Of a stretch of 64,000 bases of DNA, positions 23,322-33,546 are shown one piece after another. Position numbers and translations under genes: made by a program. The stretch is from the NCBI GenBank assembly GCA_945643635.1, contig CALZFC010000105.1:610001-674000 (forward strand), in the 5' to 3' direction. Position 1 is the first letter of the stretch; every line of letters starts with the position of its first letter. The notes below the pieces were generated by a model. That model was not told where the DNA came from, did no database searches, and saw only the letters and a program-made list of their open reading frames with translations. Source of the DNA: Allodiplogaster sudhausi. Its lineage: Eukaryota > Nematoda > Chromadorea > Rhabditida > Diplogasteridae.

Positions 23322-24951
23322 CGCTTCTCTCTTTCTCTTTCTCTTCTGGTTCCTCTCTGTTCCTCTTCTCTCTCCCATACTATCTCCCCTCTCTCCCTTA
23401 TTGTTGTTCTCAACCAGTGGTAATAATCGTGCTTCTTTTCAGTTGAGGCGATTTGATCTGAAGCCATTGTGCATGCACAATCGCCTGCACAACATCGACA
23501 TGTCTCGTCCCTTAAACAATCTTTCCGTAACAGGTAGAAAAGAATTTATATTATTTGAACACAAAGGTAAATTGTAGTTCCTTTTGCATTCAGGAAGCTT
23601 TTCTCTGGCAGAGACTCATGCCTGGCTTTGGAACTGCTTTGAAGGAATCCCGAATAAGCCGCCAGCCGTGGATTCCCTCTCTTACTCTTTCAGCAACATT
23701 GTCGACGGAGGATCACAACTGCAGGCAACTGCCAGGTTTATCCCTATCAATCATTTCCTCACTCTCGGCGAATACATACATACATATCTCTCTCCCTCAA
23801 TCTCACTCTCTCTCTCTCTCTCTCTCTCTGTCTCTGTCTCTGTCTCTGTCTCGCACCCTCTATATCTTCTCAAGAGTGTATTTCTCTCTGTCACTCTCGC
23901 ACTCTCTCTCTCATCTTCCTTCATGTATGATGTTTTCCCTCTACTACAGCCGTGGGAAGCTGTCCTTCCGTGGTGACTCACTTGCGACCATTTCCATTCT
24001 CCGTGACTTTATCGGTGCCGAAGCCATGAAACGTAATATTCGGGTGGATATCTCATGCGGTACTTTTTTCCTCCATATCATTGAGTGTATGACTGTTGAT
24101 TACAGAACTAAACGAGCAGAGCCTTTCTCATTGTCTCCAGTTGATTACAGAACTAAACGAGCAGAGCCTTTCTCATTGTCTCCAGTTGATTACAGAACTA
24201 AACGAGCAGAGCCTTTCTCATTGTCTCCAGTTGCTGCACCCGAAAATGCTACGGCTACATGAAATTCATAGCAAATGTGCAATGGCACAGGCCCTCAGGG
24301 TATTCCAGTCCTGCTATTTCCAAATAATTTTTTCTTCAACATATTCCATTCTTTCATTTCCACTTCTTCACTAGGAATTGGAAGCGAGTACGGATGATCT
24401 GAGCTTCTTATCACCGTTTTACACTCAGATGCTAAGGGTATCGTAAAAACTTCAAATGTTTAGAGTAAATATTAGAAAAAAAATTTTCGTACATGATTAT
24501 GAACACTTACAAATAAATTTACTTCAAAAAATATAATTTCGATTAAGCTTATTAGCACGAATGATTTCTCACACTTGAGGATCATGACCATCTTGTTGAA
24601 GAAGCACAAATGAATCGAATAGAGGACAGTTCACTCATTGCAGTCTATGAAAGTCTCCTCATCCATCGGTTGGATCGTTCAGATTGAAGGCTAACATGAG
24701 AACGAAAAGAGAGAGAGAGAGAGAGGAGAGGAGAGAAGACAAGACAAGAGGAGAGGAGAGATAGAGAGAGAAAGAGATCGCTTAGACGGAGAGTAATAGA
24801 GAGAGCTTTGAGATGGAAGTTGGTGGGCAGCAGTGGAAGCAACCGCATCCCTGCACTTCGCGAGATTCTGTTCGAAAGATACTCTTTGGATGACTTGCAA
24901 GCTTTTTTCAAACACCCCGACACCTTGACAACAAGCAAACGAGTGGATTAA
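18569..24951 (+). CDS. BBS7: Bardet-Biedl syndrome protein 7, BBSome subunit
   Basis: BBS7 is a beta-propeller plus GAE/platform subunit of the BBSome, the coat that moves membrane proteins in and out of cilia. I resolved 21 exons whose phases all agree: 18569-18685, 18733-18795, 18840-18917, 20344-20441, 20657-20747, 20842-20952, 21003-21084, 21467-21580, 22099-22226, 22397-22575, 22626-22734, 22795-22884, 22933-23004, 23090-23260, 23443-23533, 23594-23735, 23950-24059, 24106-24299, 24375-24437, 24580-24668, 24813-24951. They total 2331 nt, 776 residues (human protein 715). Diagnostic blocks: VFVAADSEVRGISKKGKNFF, MLLLNEDILDVVCL, LEDELVVCTYTGWVF, ELEAKVMEERTRYAEL, HNIDMSRPLNNLSVTG, LHPKMLRLHEI. 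Intron 3 (18918-20343) has a GC donor (AAG|GCATGA) and a minisatellite. Exon 18 carries an in-frame 45-bp triplication that accounts for 30 of the extra residues if retained. Confidence 0.97.
18931..20343. repeat. 33-bp minisatellite (~42 copies) in BBS7 intron 3
   Basis: The unit is GGAGAGGGGGACATCTCAGT followed by TCTTCTCTCCTCA, repeated about 42 times with few substitutions; some units lack one G. Each unit contains a pyrimidine tract plus CAG, the form of a 3' splice site, and the last unit (TTCTCTCTTCAG) is the acceptor for exon 4. Because 33 is a multiple of three, frames on both strands stay open for hundreds of codons; these are not genes. Confidence 0.97.
21590..22075. repeat. ~35-bp purine-rich minisatellite in BBS7 intron 8
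   Basis: Degenerate tandem copies of GAGTGACTGAGAGAGTGAGG followed by AAGAACGAGAGAGATTA fill most of the intron between 21580 and 22099. Purines are on the sense strand here, opposite to most introns in the window. Confidence 0.9.
24095..24229. repeat. 45-bp tandem triplication across BBS7 intron 17/exon 18
   Basis: Three identical 45-bp units start at 24095, 24140 and 24185. Each begins GTTGATTACAG|AACTAAACG, i.e. acceptor plus exon start, and encodes LNEQSLSHCLQ in the same frame. Unit length is a multiple of three, so any of the three acceptors yields an in-frame protein with 1, 2 or 3 copies. Confidence 0.95.
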
Positions 24952-25177
24952 GCCTTCGAGGATATTCACACTTCTTTTGCAAGTCTCTTTCTAGCTGTTC
25001 TCTCTCTTATTGTGGTTCACTATTACCTGTTGCTGTCTTCGATATATCGAACTCCCCCTCCCCATTTCTTTTAGACTAATATTTCTCCGGTTTTATGACC
25101 CACCGAATGAATAAAACAAATTTATCTGATACGAAGTTGTTTTGCAATGAAAGAAGCGAAAATCAAAATATGTGGTA

Positions 25178-25388
25178 CACGGCGTGTTAGCGCAGTGCAA
25201 ATATGATACTTAGTAAAAAGCTACAATATGAAAGAATTCGTGTCAGGAGATCTCAAAATTCAAAATTTTAACGTATGATGACATGGCCTCTTTATTTAGT
25301 GTTACCGTATACCTCCCCGGTCTTAAGTTCATGGAATGTCGATGACGCTACACTAAAATGTTACTAAGTATCGCCTTAACACGCCGTG
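25178..25388. mobile_element. 211-bp non-autonomous TIR transposon (MITE)
   Basis: Ends CACGGCGTGTTA and its complement TAACACGCCGTG form inverted termini; further inside, GATACTTAGTAA and TTACTAAGTATC pair as well, with an insertion of about 12 bp in the left arm. GGTA flanks both ends (25174-25177, 25389-25392), a plausible 4-bp target duplication. No coding capacity; superfamily not assigned. Confidence 0.75.
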
Positions 25389-25392
25389 GGTA

Positions 25393-25868
25393 CTCAAAAC
25401 CATCAAATCTGTGCATGATCACGCGTATAGTGAATTATAGTGGGACCAGTACTGTATGTGAAAAGTAGGAAAACAGGATGATTATTGTATGAAATTCCGG
25501 TCCTCTTGCCGTCTCCCTTTGGAGTAGCCGCGACGCGTATGGAACGAGCGCGGCTGAGGGAGACAACTAGTCGTCCCTTTTCATCTTCCTTCTTCTCTTG
25601 GCCGCGGCTGATCCGCTTTGCTTGTTTCATGTTTTGCTCGCAAAGAACCTCTGTTTCAGATTCGTTGATGTCTCCGTGAAGTAATGCTGAATAAAGGGCA
25701 CCTTCTGTGCTGCTTCCATTTGCTATGTTTTCTTGTCACATCGACTTACGCTGCAGTTGTCAGTTTTTTTAAACGAGTTTCCTCCGTTCCTCTAAAGTAA
25801 GTAGCTTAACCTTTTCCGAACGTTGAAGTCGATCTAAATAGTAGGTAATGGAATGATTCCTCCAGGCT
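25393..25868. other. 5' flank of the type II receptor, possible unresolved 5' exon
   Basis: The receptor's signal-peptide exon should lie here but I cannot fix it. An ATG at 25538 opens a short basic frame that does not look like a signal peptide, and one near 25723 (MFSCHIDL) is too short to judge. Confidence 0.3.
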
Positions 25869-28800
25869 GAGAAAAGGGTGGAATCGGATGCGTACTACAA
25901 CGTCTATGGCATCCTGGGCGATCATTATGACTTGGATAATGGTCGACCTTTCATCCATTGCGCGGTCAGTCCAATTCTCATTATCCAATATTTACTTGCC
26001 TCGTTGGAGATGGTTTTCAAGGTATGAAGTTCTCTAATCATGCCGTTCAAATTTATCCTTTTCATGGATTCATATTGATTGGAGCTTTCTAAGCGCGCTA
26101 TTCAGAAAATGTTGCATTTTTAATTGGTTAGCTGTTCTTTGAGTTGCTGAAGACGAGAGGCAGCAACGAGACGGAAGGAGCGATTTGCAATGGTGAGATG
26201 TGTTTGTCGAAGGGGCAGTGCTTCGTACAAGACGGGCGGCTCCAGCAGCGGCTGGGCTGCATGGGCGTCTTTCGCATTTCACCCAATTACACTTTGGTTA
26301 GTGTTCCCCCGTTCCACCGACGTAACCATCAACATTTTGCAACTCTTTGTTACTGAACACGCGAACATGCACATCTTGAACGCTTTTCAGCATTTGTCAT
26401 CAAAGAGCGGGTTTTTTTTCTGACCAGTCTGAATAGTGTTGAGAAGGATATGTTGCTTAGGTCTAGGCCGGAGGGCTTCAGCGCTTGCGTTTGGTGTATT
26501 GGATAGGGGACACAGGGGTTACGCGAGGCTCACTCCACTCGAACCCAATCCGAGTTTCTTTAGGAAACTCTTCCTCGCAAGACAAAGTTGACATCCCAAC
26601 ACATTTCGCCAGAAATGCAAGGGTGCTGGCAGCACCAGGGCTACACTCCCGGGGAATGCACCGAAACGGAAGAAGTCGGTTCAGTTATTGTCTACAGAAA
26701 CACCTATACCGTTACAATATCCCTCAAGGTTTTAGAAGAAAAAGTTTATTTTTTCCTTATTGATTTTAGTCTTACGTTCTGGAAGCATTCAGAAAAGTTT
26801 CAAAAGTATGTTTCTTAAGTTTCTAAAGAATCTTTTCTTTGAGTGCGCCGTTGATGCCTCGAACCTACAACAAGTCGCGGAGTTTATTTTCTGTTGTTGT
26901 AAGCGGCACTTATGCAACACGAACGTGGTTGTCTACGATAACTTGGATTTCTTGCTCTCTTCTCCGGCCGATTCCACTGGCCAGGAAGTATTCGCGCATA
27001 ATGGTATTCATTTTCTCCCGCATCTGTCGTTTTTGCCAACTGAAGGAAGTTCTATACCAAACTAGGTTGAATAAGAGGGGAACCTCTTTGACAGGAGTTC
27101 GTCTCTGGCTGCTCTGCATTTTGACAGCGTCTTTGTTTGTCATAATTGTCCTTGGCAGTGTCCGGGCCTGCAGAACATACCCATTTTGTCAGGAACATCG
27201 CAAGGTTACTCACTCACCCACCCACTTACTTTTTATTATTAAACTTTCATGCCGTATGGTTTCTAAAGTGATCCCGTGTTCGTTTAGATTTCATTCTTAT
27301 CCATTTTTTAATGTTTAAAGACTCTATGAGACTGAAAATGTTTAGATTTTGGAAGAAGATATTGCTGGGAGCGTGAGTGAACTGGAGAAGACTCTACTTG
27401 AATCGGTTCCTTCTCTTCCTAACCCGATAAGGATAGTCAAGGTAACTGATGAGAATCCTTCGAAAGCTGAAACAAATAAAAGAATGCTCAGGAAGTGGCC
27501 CGTGGCCGATTCGGTACAGTGTACAGTGGAGTGTTACTGGAGGGGGGCCGAGCCAGCGAGGCTGTGCTTGCTGTGAAGGTCTTCCTGCCTTGTGAGTACG
27601 ACAGCTTCAAGTATGAAGTGGTAAGTGAGAGTTGGAGATGGAAATAATCCTTCTACTTGGACAGGAAGCGTATCAAATGAATGGGATGAGAGAGAACCCA
27701 TTCATTCTTTTCTTCCATGGCTCTTTGCATCTCAAGAACGACTCTCGCTTTATTCTCACTCAGTATCACGAGTATGGAAGTCTCGAGAAGTTTCTTGAGG
27801 TTGGAATGCAGGCGTCGTAAACTAAAAGAAGAAAATGGCGGGTCAGAGCAAATCGAACTTGTTGAAATCGGCATTATATTTGTAATTAATATAATTGTTG
27901 CCATTTAAGCACAATATTCTCACGGCCGAAATAGCCCTGAAGTTCGTGTTGACCATTCTGAAAGGGCTCTTATTCCTGCACGACGACAACGAGGCATCGG
28001 GTGGAAAGCCGCCCATTGTACACCGGTTAGTTTCTTCTTTTATTATTCTCTTTCCCTCTCATCAAGGGTTAGGGGATCAAGTCATATACCAAGCGAAAAG
28101 AATTATAAGAAGAAGGAGAAAAGAGAGAAGAACAAGGACGGTAGGTGATCTGCTTGTCAATTGTCCATCTCCATTACAGTGACATGAAGTCTCGGAACGT
28201 TCTTGTGAAGTCAGACTTGACTTGTGCGATTGGCGACTTCGGCCTTTCTATTTGCTGCTTTTCAGGATGTGTTAATCAACACAAGAAACAGGTAAAGGCT
28301 TTCTCTTGTTGTGTGACAAGACAAAGGAATGAATTGAGGTGGGCACTCATCGATACATGGCACCCGAGATGCTGGAGGGCAGTGCAGTTGTCGGCATTGA
28401 GAGCTTCCGGAAAGGAGACATTTATGCCACGGCCCTGGTCATTTGGGAGGTCATTTTTATCTTCTCCATTTTATATATTTTCTCTCTAGCTTACCGCCAT
28501 AACGTGAAACTTTTAAAAAGATAATTTTAGAAAACTGCTTAACCTTTACTAAATGATACATCGCCTTCAGATCATGAATCGCGTTGAAGTTCCGGGGCAG
28601 GAAACTCCGCCTGCTTGTCTTCCATACGAGAAAGAGGTGAGTGGCGAGCTGGAGAAGGAGGCGATGCGTGCGCTGCTGAGAGATGTGGTGGGGAAGAAAG
28701 GGCTGAGACCCGAGTGGAGAAGGGGGCTGGAGGAGCAGGAGACTCTGGCAGTCGTGATCTCCGTGGCTGAGGACATGTGGTGGAAGGAGGCGGAGGCACG

Positions 28801-28975
28801 CATCCCCGCCCTTTGTGGCCACAATCGACTCCTCAGACACCTCCACGTGCCCCTTCCCGACCCCGTCTTCCCTGTCCCTTCTCTGCCTTCTTTCCCTCCA
28901 GATGACGAGCCCCTTTTTGACTCTCCTCTCGGTTTTCCCTCTAACCTTCCTCGTTGTGTATTTCATTCCAAGTAA
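25869..28975 (+). CDS. Activin/BMP type II receptor serine/threonine kinase
   Basis: Single-pass receptor that binds TGF-beta superfamily ligands and phosphorylates type I receptors. Ectodomain exons: 25869-~25968 ([20 protein letters not shown]), ~26133-26297 ([15 protein letters not shown]), ~26566-26728 ([20 protein letters not shown]) and ~26850-26997 with the type II signature [13 protein letters not shown] membrane helix follows ([20 protein letters not shown], ~27105). Kinase: [13 protein letters not shown], Lys in [25 protein letters not shown], then [14 protein letters not shown], as in ACVR2/BMPR2 rather than type I receptors; no GS box is seen before the kinase. The last exon (28571-28975) includes [16 protein letters not shown], where vertebrates have the ECWDHDAEARL block, and ends about 40 residues after the kinase, so there is no BMPR2-type long tail. 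The true start codon is upstream and not located. Confidence 0.92.
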
Positions 28976-29640
28976 CTCCCCTCTTTCACTTTCTTACAGT
29001 TTCTTGTACTGATTTCACCATCATCATTTTGTGTATTTATTTTTCTACACATACGGTTATTTTCTAGTATTTTGTTCACGTTTACAATCTGGATGTTGAC
29101 GGAAATATTGAACTTACGTGGTTCGCTCGTTAACAATTGTCCATTTATCCTGATGAATGTAAGCATTCTTCATTACTCCCTTTCTCATACTCCTTTCTGT
29201 CCTTTTTCCTTAAAGTGAGCGATTTTAAACGATCTCATGTAATTGTAAATTACTCTTATTGTGTTATATCTGAACCGGGTTGCTCTTCTGCGTACGCAGT
29301 TTGATGTGTATCACATTCTTTAGATTCTTTTAGGTATTCACTCCAGCTCTTTGTATTTATATTGCGAGAGGATAGCTCCCATAAAGAATGAAAGAGTCAG
29401 GGAAATTTCTTCTATTCTGTCTTCTTATTCCTTTCTTGGACACTAAAAGTGATTACTATGATGTGTCCAATTTGCACGAAATCAGTAATTGGTATCTTCT
29501 ACTCTAAGCATTGTTACGTGTACATTGTAGAGTGAGGTGGGTATTGTAATATTATTTTAAAATAAAGATGCCCAAGTGAGGTAACTAATCAAACGTGAAT
29601 AACATGGAGAGTGATATGTTGACGGGAAGGAAATTGGTCT
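28976..29640. other. Intergenic, nothing recognised
   Basis: AT-rich sequence downstream of the receptor stop codon, with AATAAA near 29561. I see no exon. Confidence 0.5.
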
Positions 29641-29644
29641 GAGG

Positions 29645-30402
29645 GTGGGAAAAGGTTGTTTGTGCATGTGGAGGCTGCTTGATATGAAAGACCTCCACTC
29701 CGTGGCTGCCGTGCTTACGGTCTCCGCTATCAACGATGTGCTGGAACGAGATGATAGGAAGAGAGGGCATAAGGGAAGAGGTTCTGGGGGAGGGGGGGGG
29801 GAGTGGAGTGAGGGTGCGTTTCGCTTCATAGCATCAAGCTGCGTGCTAACGCCCGCCTCCACCAGCCCCTCTTCGCTCACCAATTCAGTTGATAATAACG
29901 AGCTTGCTATAGCAACCACTTCACTTTCATTCTATCTTTCTCTCTCTCTCATTCTTTCTCTCTTTCCTCTTCCCATCTCTCCATACACTTTCATTCTTCC
30001 TCTCTCACACAGGAAATAACTATCAGATGGCGGTGGAATACTTCTCCCATCTCGTAGGAAGCTGAAAATGACAGGAAATACAGACTAGTCTCGGTCGAGG
30101 AATACATAGTCTTTCTTAACGGGACAACCATTAGGCTAAAATGAAGTAAGGTAAGGAGATAACTGACTTCTCCAGAAGGAGAGGCAGATGCATGAACGAG
30201 TTGAGCAAGGCTCATTCATGCATCTGCCTCTTCTTCTGTAGAAGTGCATGCACCTTCGACCGCGGAGAGAGTTCTCGTTGTGGTCTTGAAGAGAACCCCT
30301 TCTACATCCACAACCAGTTCCATGAATCCCTAACTCCCCTAAGCTCTTCAATCACCCCGTTGCGGGCGACCAACTGCTCCTACAATCTGCTCGAGAATTC
30401 CT
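29645..30402 (+). CDS. Hypothetical small plus-strand gene (low support)
   Basis: Candidate exon 1 (29645-~29930) has normal composition in one frame (MKDLHSVAAVLTVSAINDV, then a Gly/basic run). After a CT-rich intron, a terminal exon from about 30242 to the stop at 30402 reads SACTFDRGESSRCGLEENPF then IHNQFHESLTPLSS. The acceptor CTTCTGTAG lies in the 3' arm of the hairpin at 30166-30245. No family is recognised and the join was not proven. An alternative minus-strand reading (about 29919-29560) also looks partly coding. Confidence 0.3.
30166..30245 (+). ncRNA. 80-nt hairpin, candidate miRNA/mirtron-like or inverted duplication
   Basis: Arms of 35 nt (30166-30200 and 30211-30245) are complementary at 32 of 35 positions around a 10-nt loop TTGAGCAAGG. 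The innermost 17 pairs include GAGGCAGATGCATGAA without mismatch. Size and shape fit an animal pre-miRNA. Equally it could be a recent inverted duplication of a splice-junction segment. The strand is nominal, since both strands fold. Confidence 0.45.
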
Positions 30403-30493
30403 AACGCAGCATAACAACTTTATATTAAAGAAAAAAATTTGTCTCTACACAAAAGCCATTAATACAACAATCGGGCAAATAACACATTCCATG

Positions 30494-30660
30494 CTAAGAA
30501 TTGCCAAACACTTCGCCGAAAGCAGCTGCCAGTTCGTCGTTAATTCCAATTTCCATTTCCTTGTCTTCCTTTATTCGTTCGGTGTACCTTAACAAAAATA
30601 TGTCGTTCAAAGCCCCAAGGAAGGGGCAGAGAGGCATACCTAGGCAGAGAGAGCGATAGG

Positions 30661-30703
<43 letters not shown>

Positions 30704-32373
30704 AAGAATAAGTAAAGGAAACATAGAAGAAACTTTGGTGACTTGCCTCTGTTTGTTCAAGTCCCGTTGGAGTTTGCGAGAAGGAGCAATGAAGGCGGCC
30801 TCGATGGTGCTGAGGGAGAGCTTGCCTTCCTTCTTAAGCTGGCAGGCCAATTTGTAAGGGGGCTCAGTCGGGGAGCTAGGACTTCTCGCATTTCATATCT
30901 GAAGAAGAGTTCAGTATGCTTAGCTAAAAAGGCGAATTAGAAACCTGCTGCGAGTTGGATCAAGGGAGGACAAATCGAGCGGATAGAGACGGTCCGAGTC
31001 CCATCCACTTAAGTCTCCGCAGGCCACAAAGGGAACAACCAATCGATTGGAAGACGGCAGCTCGGCCACGGCTTCCTCTCACAACAAAAGCATATTGTTA
31101 AACCATTTTTTTTTTAAATAAAAAACTATACGTGGATAAAAAAGGGAAGATACCATAATTCTCAGAGAAAGAAATGTTATCCATAGTTGGCACGTATCCG
31201 TCGGGTGGGCAGTAGTCTTGGCACACGACAAAGGCTTCTGAATTCAGCTGGCAATGAATGGAGGAAACACAGCAAGCGACATATTCTAATGCATAACTTT
31301 GCAAAAACAAGTTGACTTCCTGTGATAGATCATGGTTTCATTCAAGTGTTCCCACACATGCTATTCAAAATAAGTCTTAGATGAGTGAAAAAGATGAGTC
31401 GCGACCACAGCTGCTTTGGCGACTGCTTTTCGGCTTTGCACAGCTCACGCTCTTGAAGAAGCGAGAGAGTTGAGCATAGAGAAGACTTGCATTCCGGGCG
31501 CGGAAGATTTTCGCTACGAAGGTACCATGAGGCTCCAGCACGAATGACGCAATGTTCAGGGCCTCGACGCAATAGAACTTCCCACTTCTCTCTCACCCTC
31601 TCGGCTCTTTCACCCTCTCAATCAAAGGAAACAACACATACGGCGACAAGAAGTTGTCCCTGCATATATTCGTCCAGGGCATGAAGTCCAGTTACTGAAA
31701 TGAACCCACCGTAATAGTATTCTTTGATACTCTTTCTCTACAAAGAGCATTTGTTTCTCACAAGCACTACAATGCCGAAATCATTGACTGATAGAGCATC
31801 CAATGTATTTTCCACAAGCTAACCGTCCGGAGCTCCATCACAAACGACTAGTTGTGCTTTTTGTCCATCGAAATTTGCGATTATCTCTTCGGCTGTTTTT
31901 ACCTCAAGAAGTAAACATAACGATGGCTCTAGAATGAGAACAACCTGTGTGATATCTCCGCGAAGTTGAATGACTCCCGGGAGAGGCGCCATTGGCTGTA
32001 AGTCCACGGCGACAATTCGAGCATCAGGACTTCGGCCAAGCAACTTCTTCGACAAAACTTGACTCCAACTTCCGGGTGCTGCACAGAGATCAACCGCCTT
32101 AGTCACTCCTAAATATAAGATATCCCTCTCACTCAAAACTTCTGTAAGAATCCTACTTTTTTTATTATTACATATCGCTTAAGAATATAAAAGAAATGAA
32201 CAGGGAAAATAGAAGCATGAGTAAGTGACAGCTCTCAAAGAAATGAATAAACCCTGGAAAATGCCGAACTCATCGTCGATCTGCAACAATTTGAATGCAC
32301 TTCGAGCGCGCCATCCCTCCTCCTTTGCAAGCCGGTAGTAGATATCCCGCTTGTCCTTCGATGTCTTACCCAT
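30494..32373 (-). CDS. FTSJ1: tRNA 2'-O-ribose methyltransferase FTSJ1 (Trm7)
   Basis: SAM-dependent enzyme that methylates positions 32 and 34 of the anticodon loop of tRNA-Phe, -Leu and -Trp in the cytosol. Exons include 32373-32253, 32108-31945, 31902-31824, 31694-31642, one starting at 31562, and further exons to the stop at 30494. Motifs: start [27 protein letters not shown] (catalytic K), SAM site [32 protein letters not shown] (catalytic D), FVAKIFR (K), [10 protein letters not shown] (E), [15 protein letters not shown]. The C-terminal part [16 protein letters not shown] also matches the family. The second intron is only 42 nt (31903-31944). The last intron has a GC donor: exon ..LNKQ plus AG|GCAAGT, joined at TTAAG|GTACACC to give [12 protein letters not shown]. 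It lies head to head with DUSP11. Confidence 0.97.
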
Positions 32374-32618
32374 TCCAGCTTTCTACCTTAACAGCAAAAG
32401 TCACACCCGAAAATCTGAACAAAATCACAAATCAGCACAGCAAATCCTACACTTTTGGCAAAATGCCAAAGAAGTTAAATATTGTAATTAAAAGAAATCA
32501 GTCGAGTGTACGTACACACTAAAGTGACAAGGAGGCTAAACCAAATTGAATAAACGTGCCTCAACTGTTGAATTCGGAGTAGCTGCTCGAGCCATAATTT
32601 GAGCTCTTTGAATCTGCA
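32374..32618. promoter_or_regulatory. 245-bp bidirectional promoter between FTSJ1 and DUSP11
   Basis: Only 245 bp separate the two divergent start codons (32373 minus, 32619 plus), so both promoters and 5' leaders must fit here. I see no TATA box positioned for either. Confidence 0.6.
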
Positions 32619-33546
32619 ATGGTGCGTACTGAGCGCATTGTTCCTAAAGAGTGAGGTTGTTTTCTACTTTCTCAGCTGCATTGTCTTGTCGTGCTTACTG
32701 CTCATGCTAATTGTTTGTATATAATCAAACCGGAAGCATTTACTCATTTCAGTTGGGCCCAATATGAACCCATCGGGACAGTCATTCCCAACACTCGTTT
32801 CATTGTATTCAAGACGCCACTTAGTGAGCGACTTTCTCGACGACTTCCTCCCAGTTCACGTTTCACCGTTTCTCACCTGTTCAGATATGTCAGTCTTTTT
32901 TCCCAAGTATTATCGCTTCTTATTTCCTAATTTTTTATTCAAAGTCATAAAATTAGGCAATTATTTACAATAATGACTCATAACCAGAAGACCACTCGTT
33001 CCCTTTTAAACAAGTCACTTTCAGCTAGCAGAAAGAGATGAACGACTTGGGTTGGTGGTTGACTTGACAGACACAACTCGGTACTACAACAAGAGTGATG
33101 TGGAAGGGATGTGCGTGGAGTACGAGAAGCTGCCGTGTCCGGGACGCGGTTTCATTCACCGGGAAGATACTGCGCGCCAGTTTAATGCTGCTATTCTTCG
33201 GTTTATCAACCGCAGTCATGATAAAAGTGCGTCGAATTTTTTTTGTGTCTTTTTTAAATGTAATAAGATTCGTTGTTGTAGAAGCTCTGATAGGAGTGCA
33301 TTGCTCCCGCGGAGTGAACCGGAGCGGGTTCTTAGTCTGTCGCTTCCTTATCGATGTTCTCGGGTGGACTTCTCATCAGGCTATTGAAGGTTGTTTTTTC
33401 GCTGTTTCATAGAAATTCTGTCGTTTCTTCTTGTAAATATCTTTGTATTCTTCGACAGCATTCGATAAATCTCGCGGATATCCAATCGAAAAGGGTTCCT
33501 ACATCCAAGCACTCCACAAAGCTGCGAAGGACTACCGCACTCGTCA
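32619..33546 (+). CDS. DUSP11: DUSP11/PIR1-type RNA 5'-triphosphatase
   Basis: Dual-specificity phosphatase of the mRNA-capping-enzyme branch that removes gamma and beta phosphates from RNA 5' ends. Exons 32619-32650, 32753-32888, 33025-33226, 33282-33389 and 33459-33546 join in consistent phase. The start MVRTERIVPKDWAQYEPIG aligns with the IPERWKDYLPVG region of DUSP11, so the choice of ATG is good. Then NTRFIVFKTPLSERL, LGLVVDLTDTTRYYNKSD and the P-loop VHCSRGVNRSGFLVCRFLID (HCX5R intact). RGYPIEKGSYIQAL resembles the family's helix after the catalytic loop. The ending beyond YRTR is unresolved. No guanylyltransferase domain follows, which separates it from the bifunctional capping enzyme. 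Confidence 0.88.

Noticed and set aside
25869..28975. TGF-beta type I receptor
   Set aside because: No GS domain is seen before the kinase, and the CCCKRHLCN ectodomain end and kinase sequence fit type II receptors.
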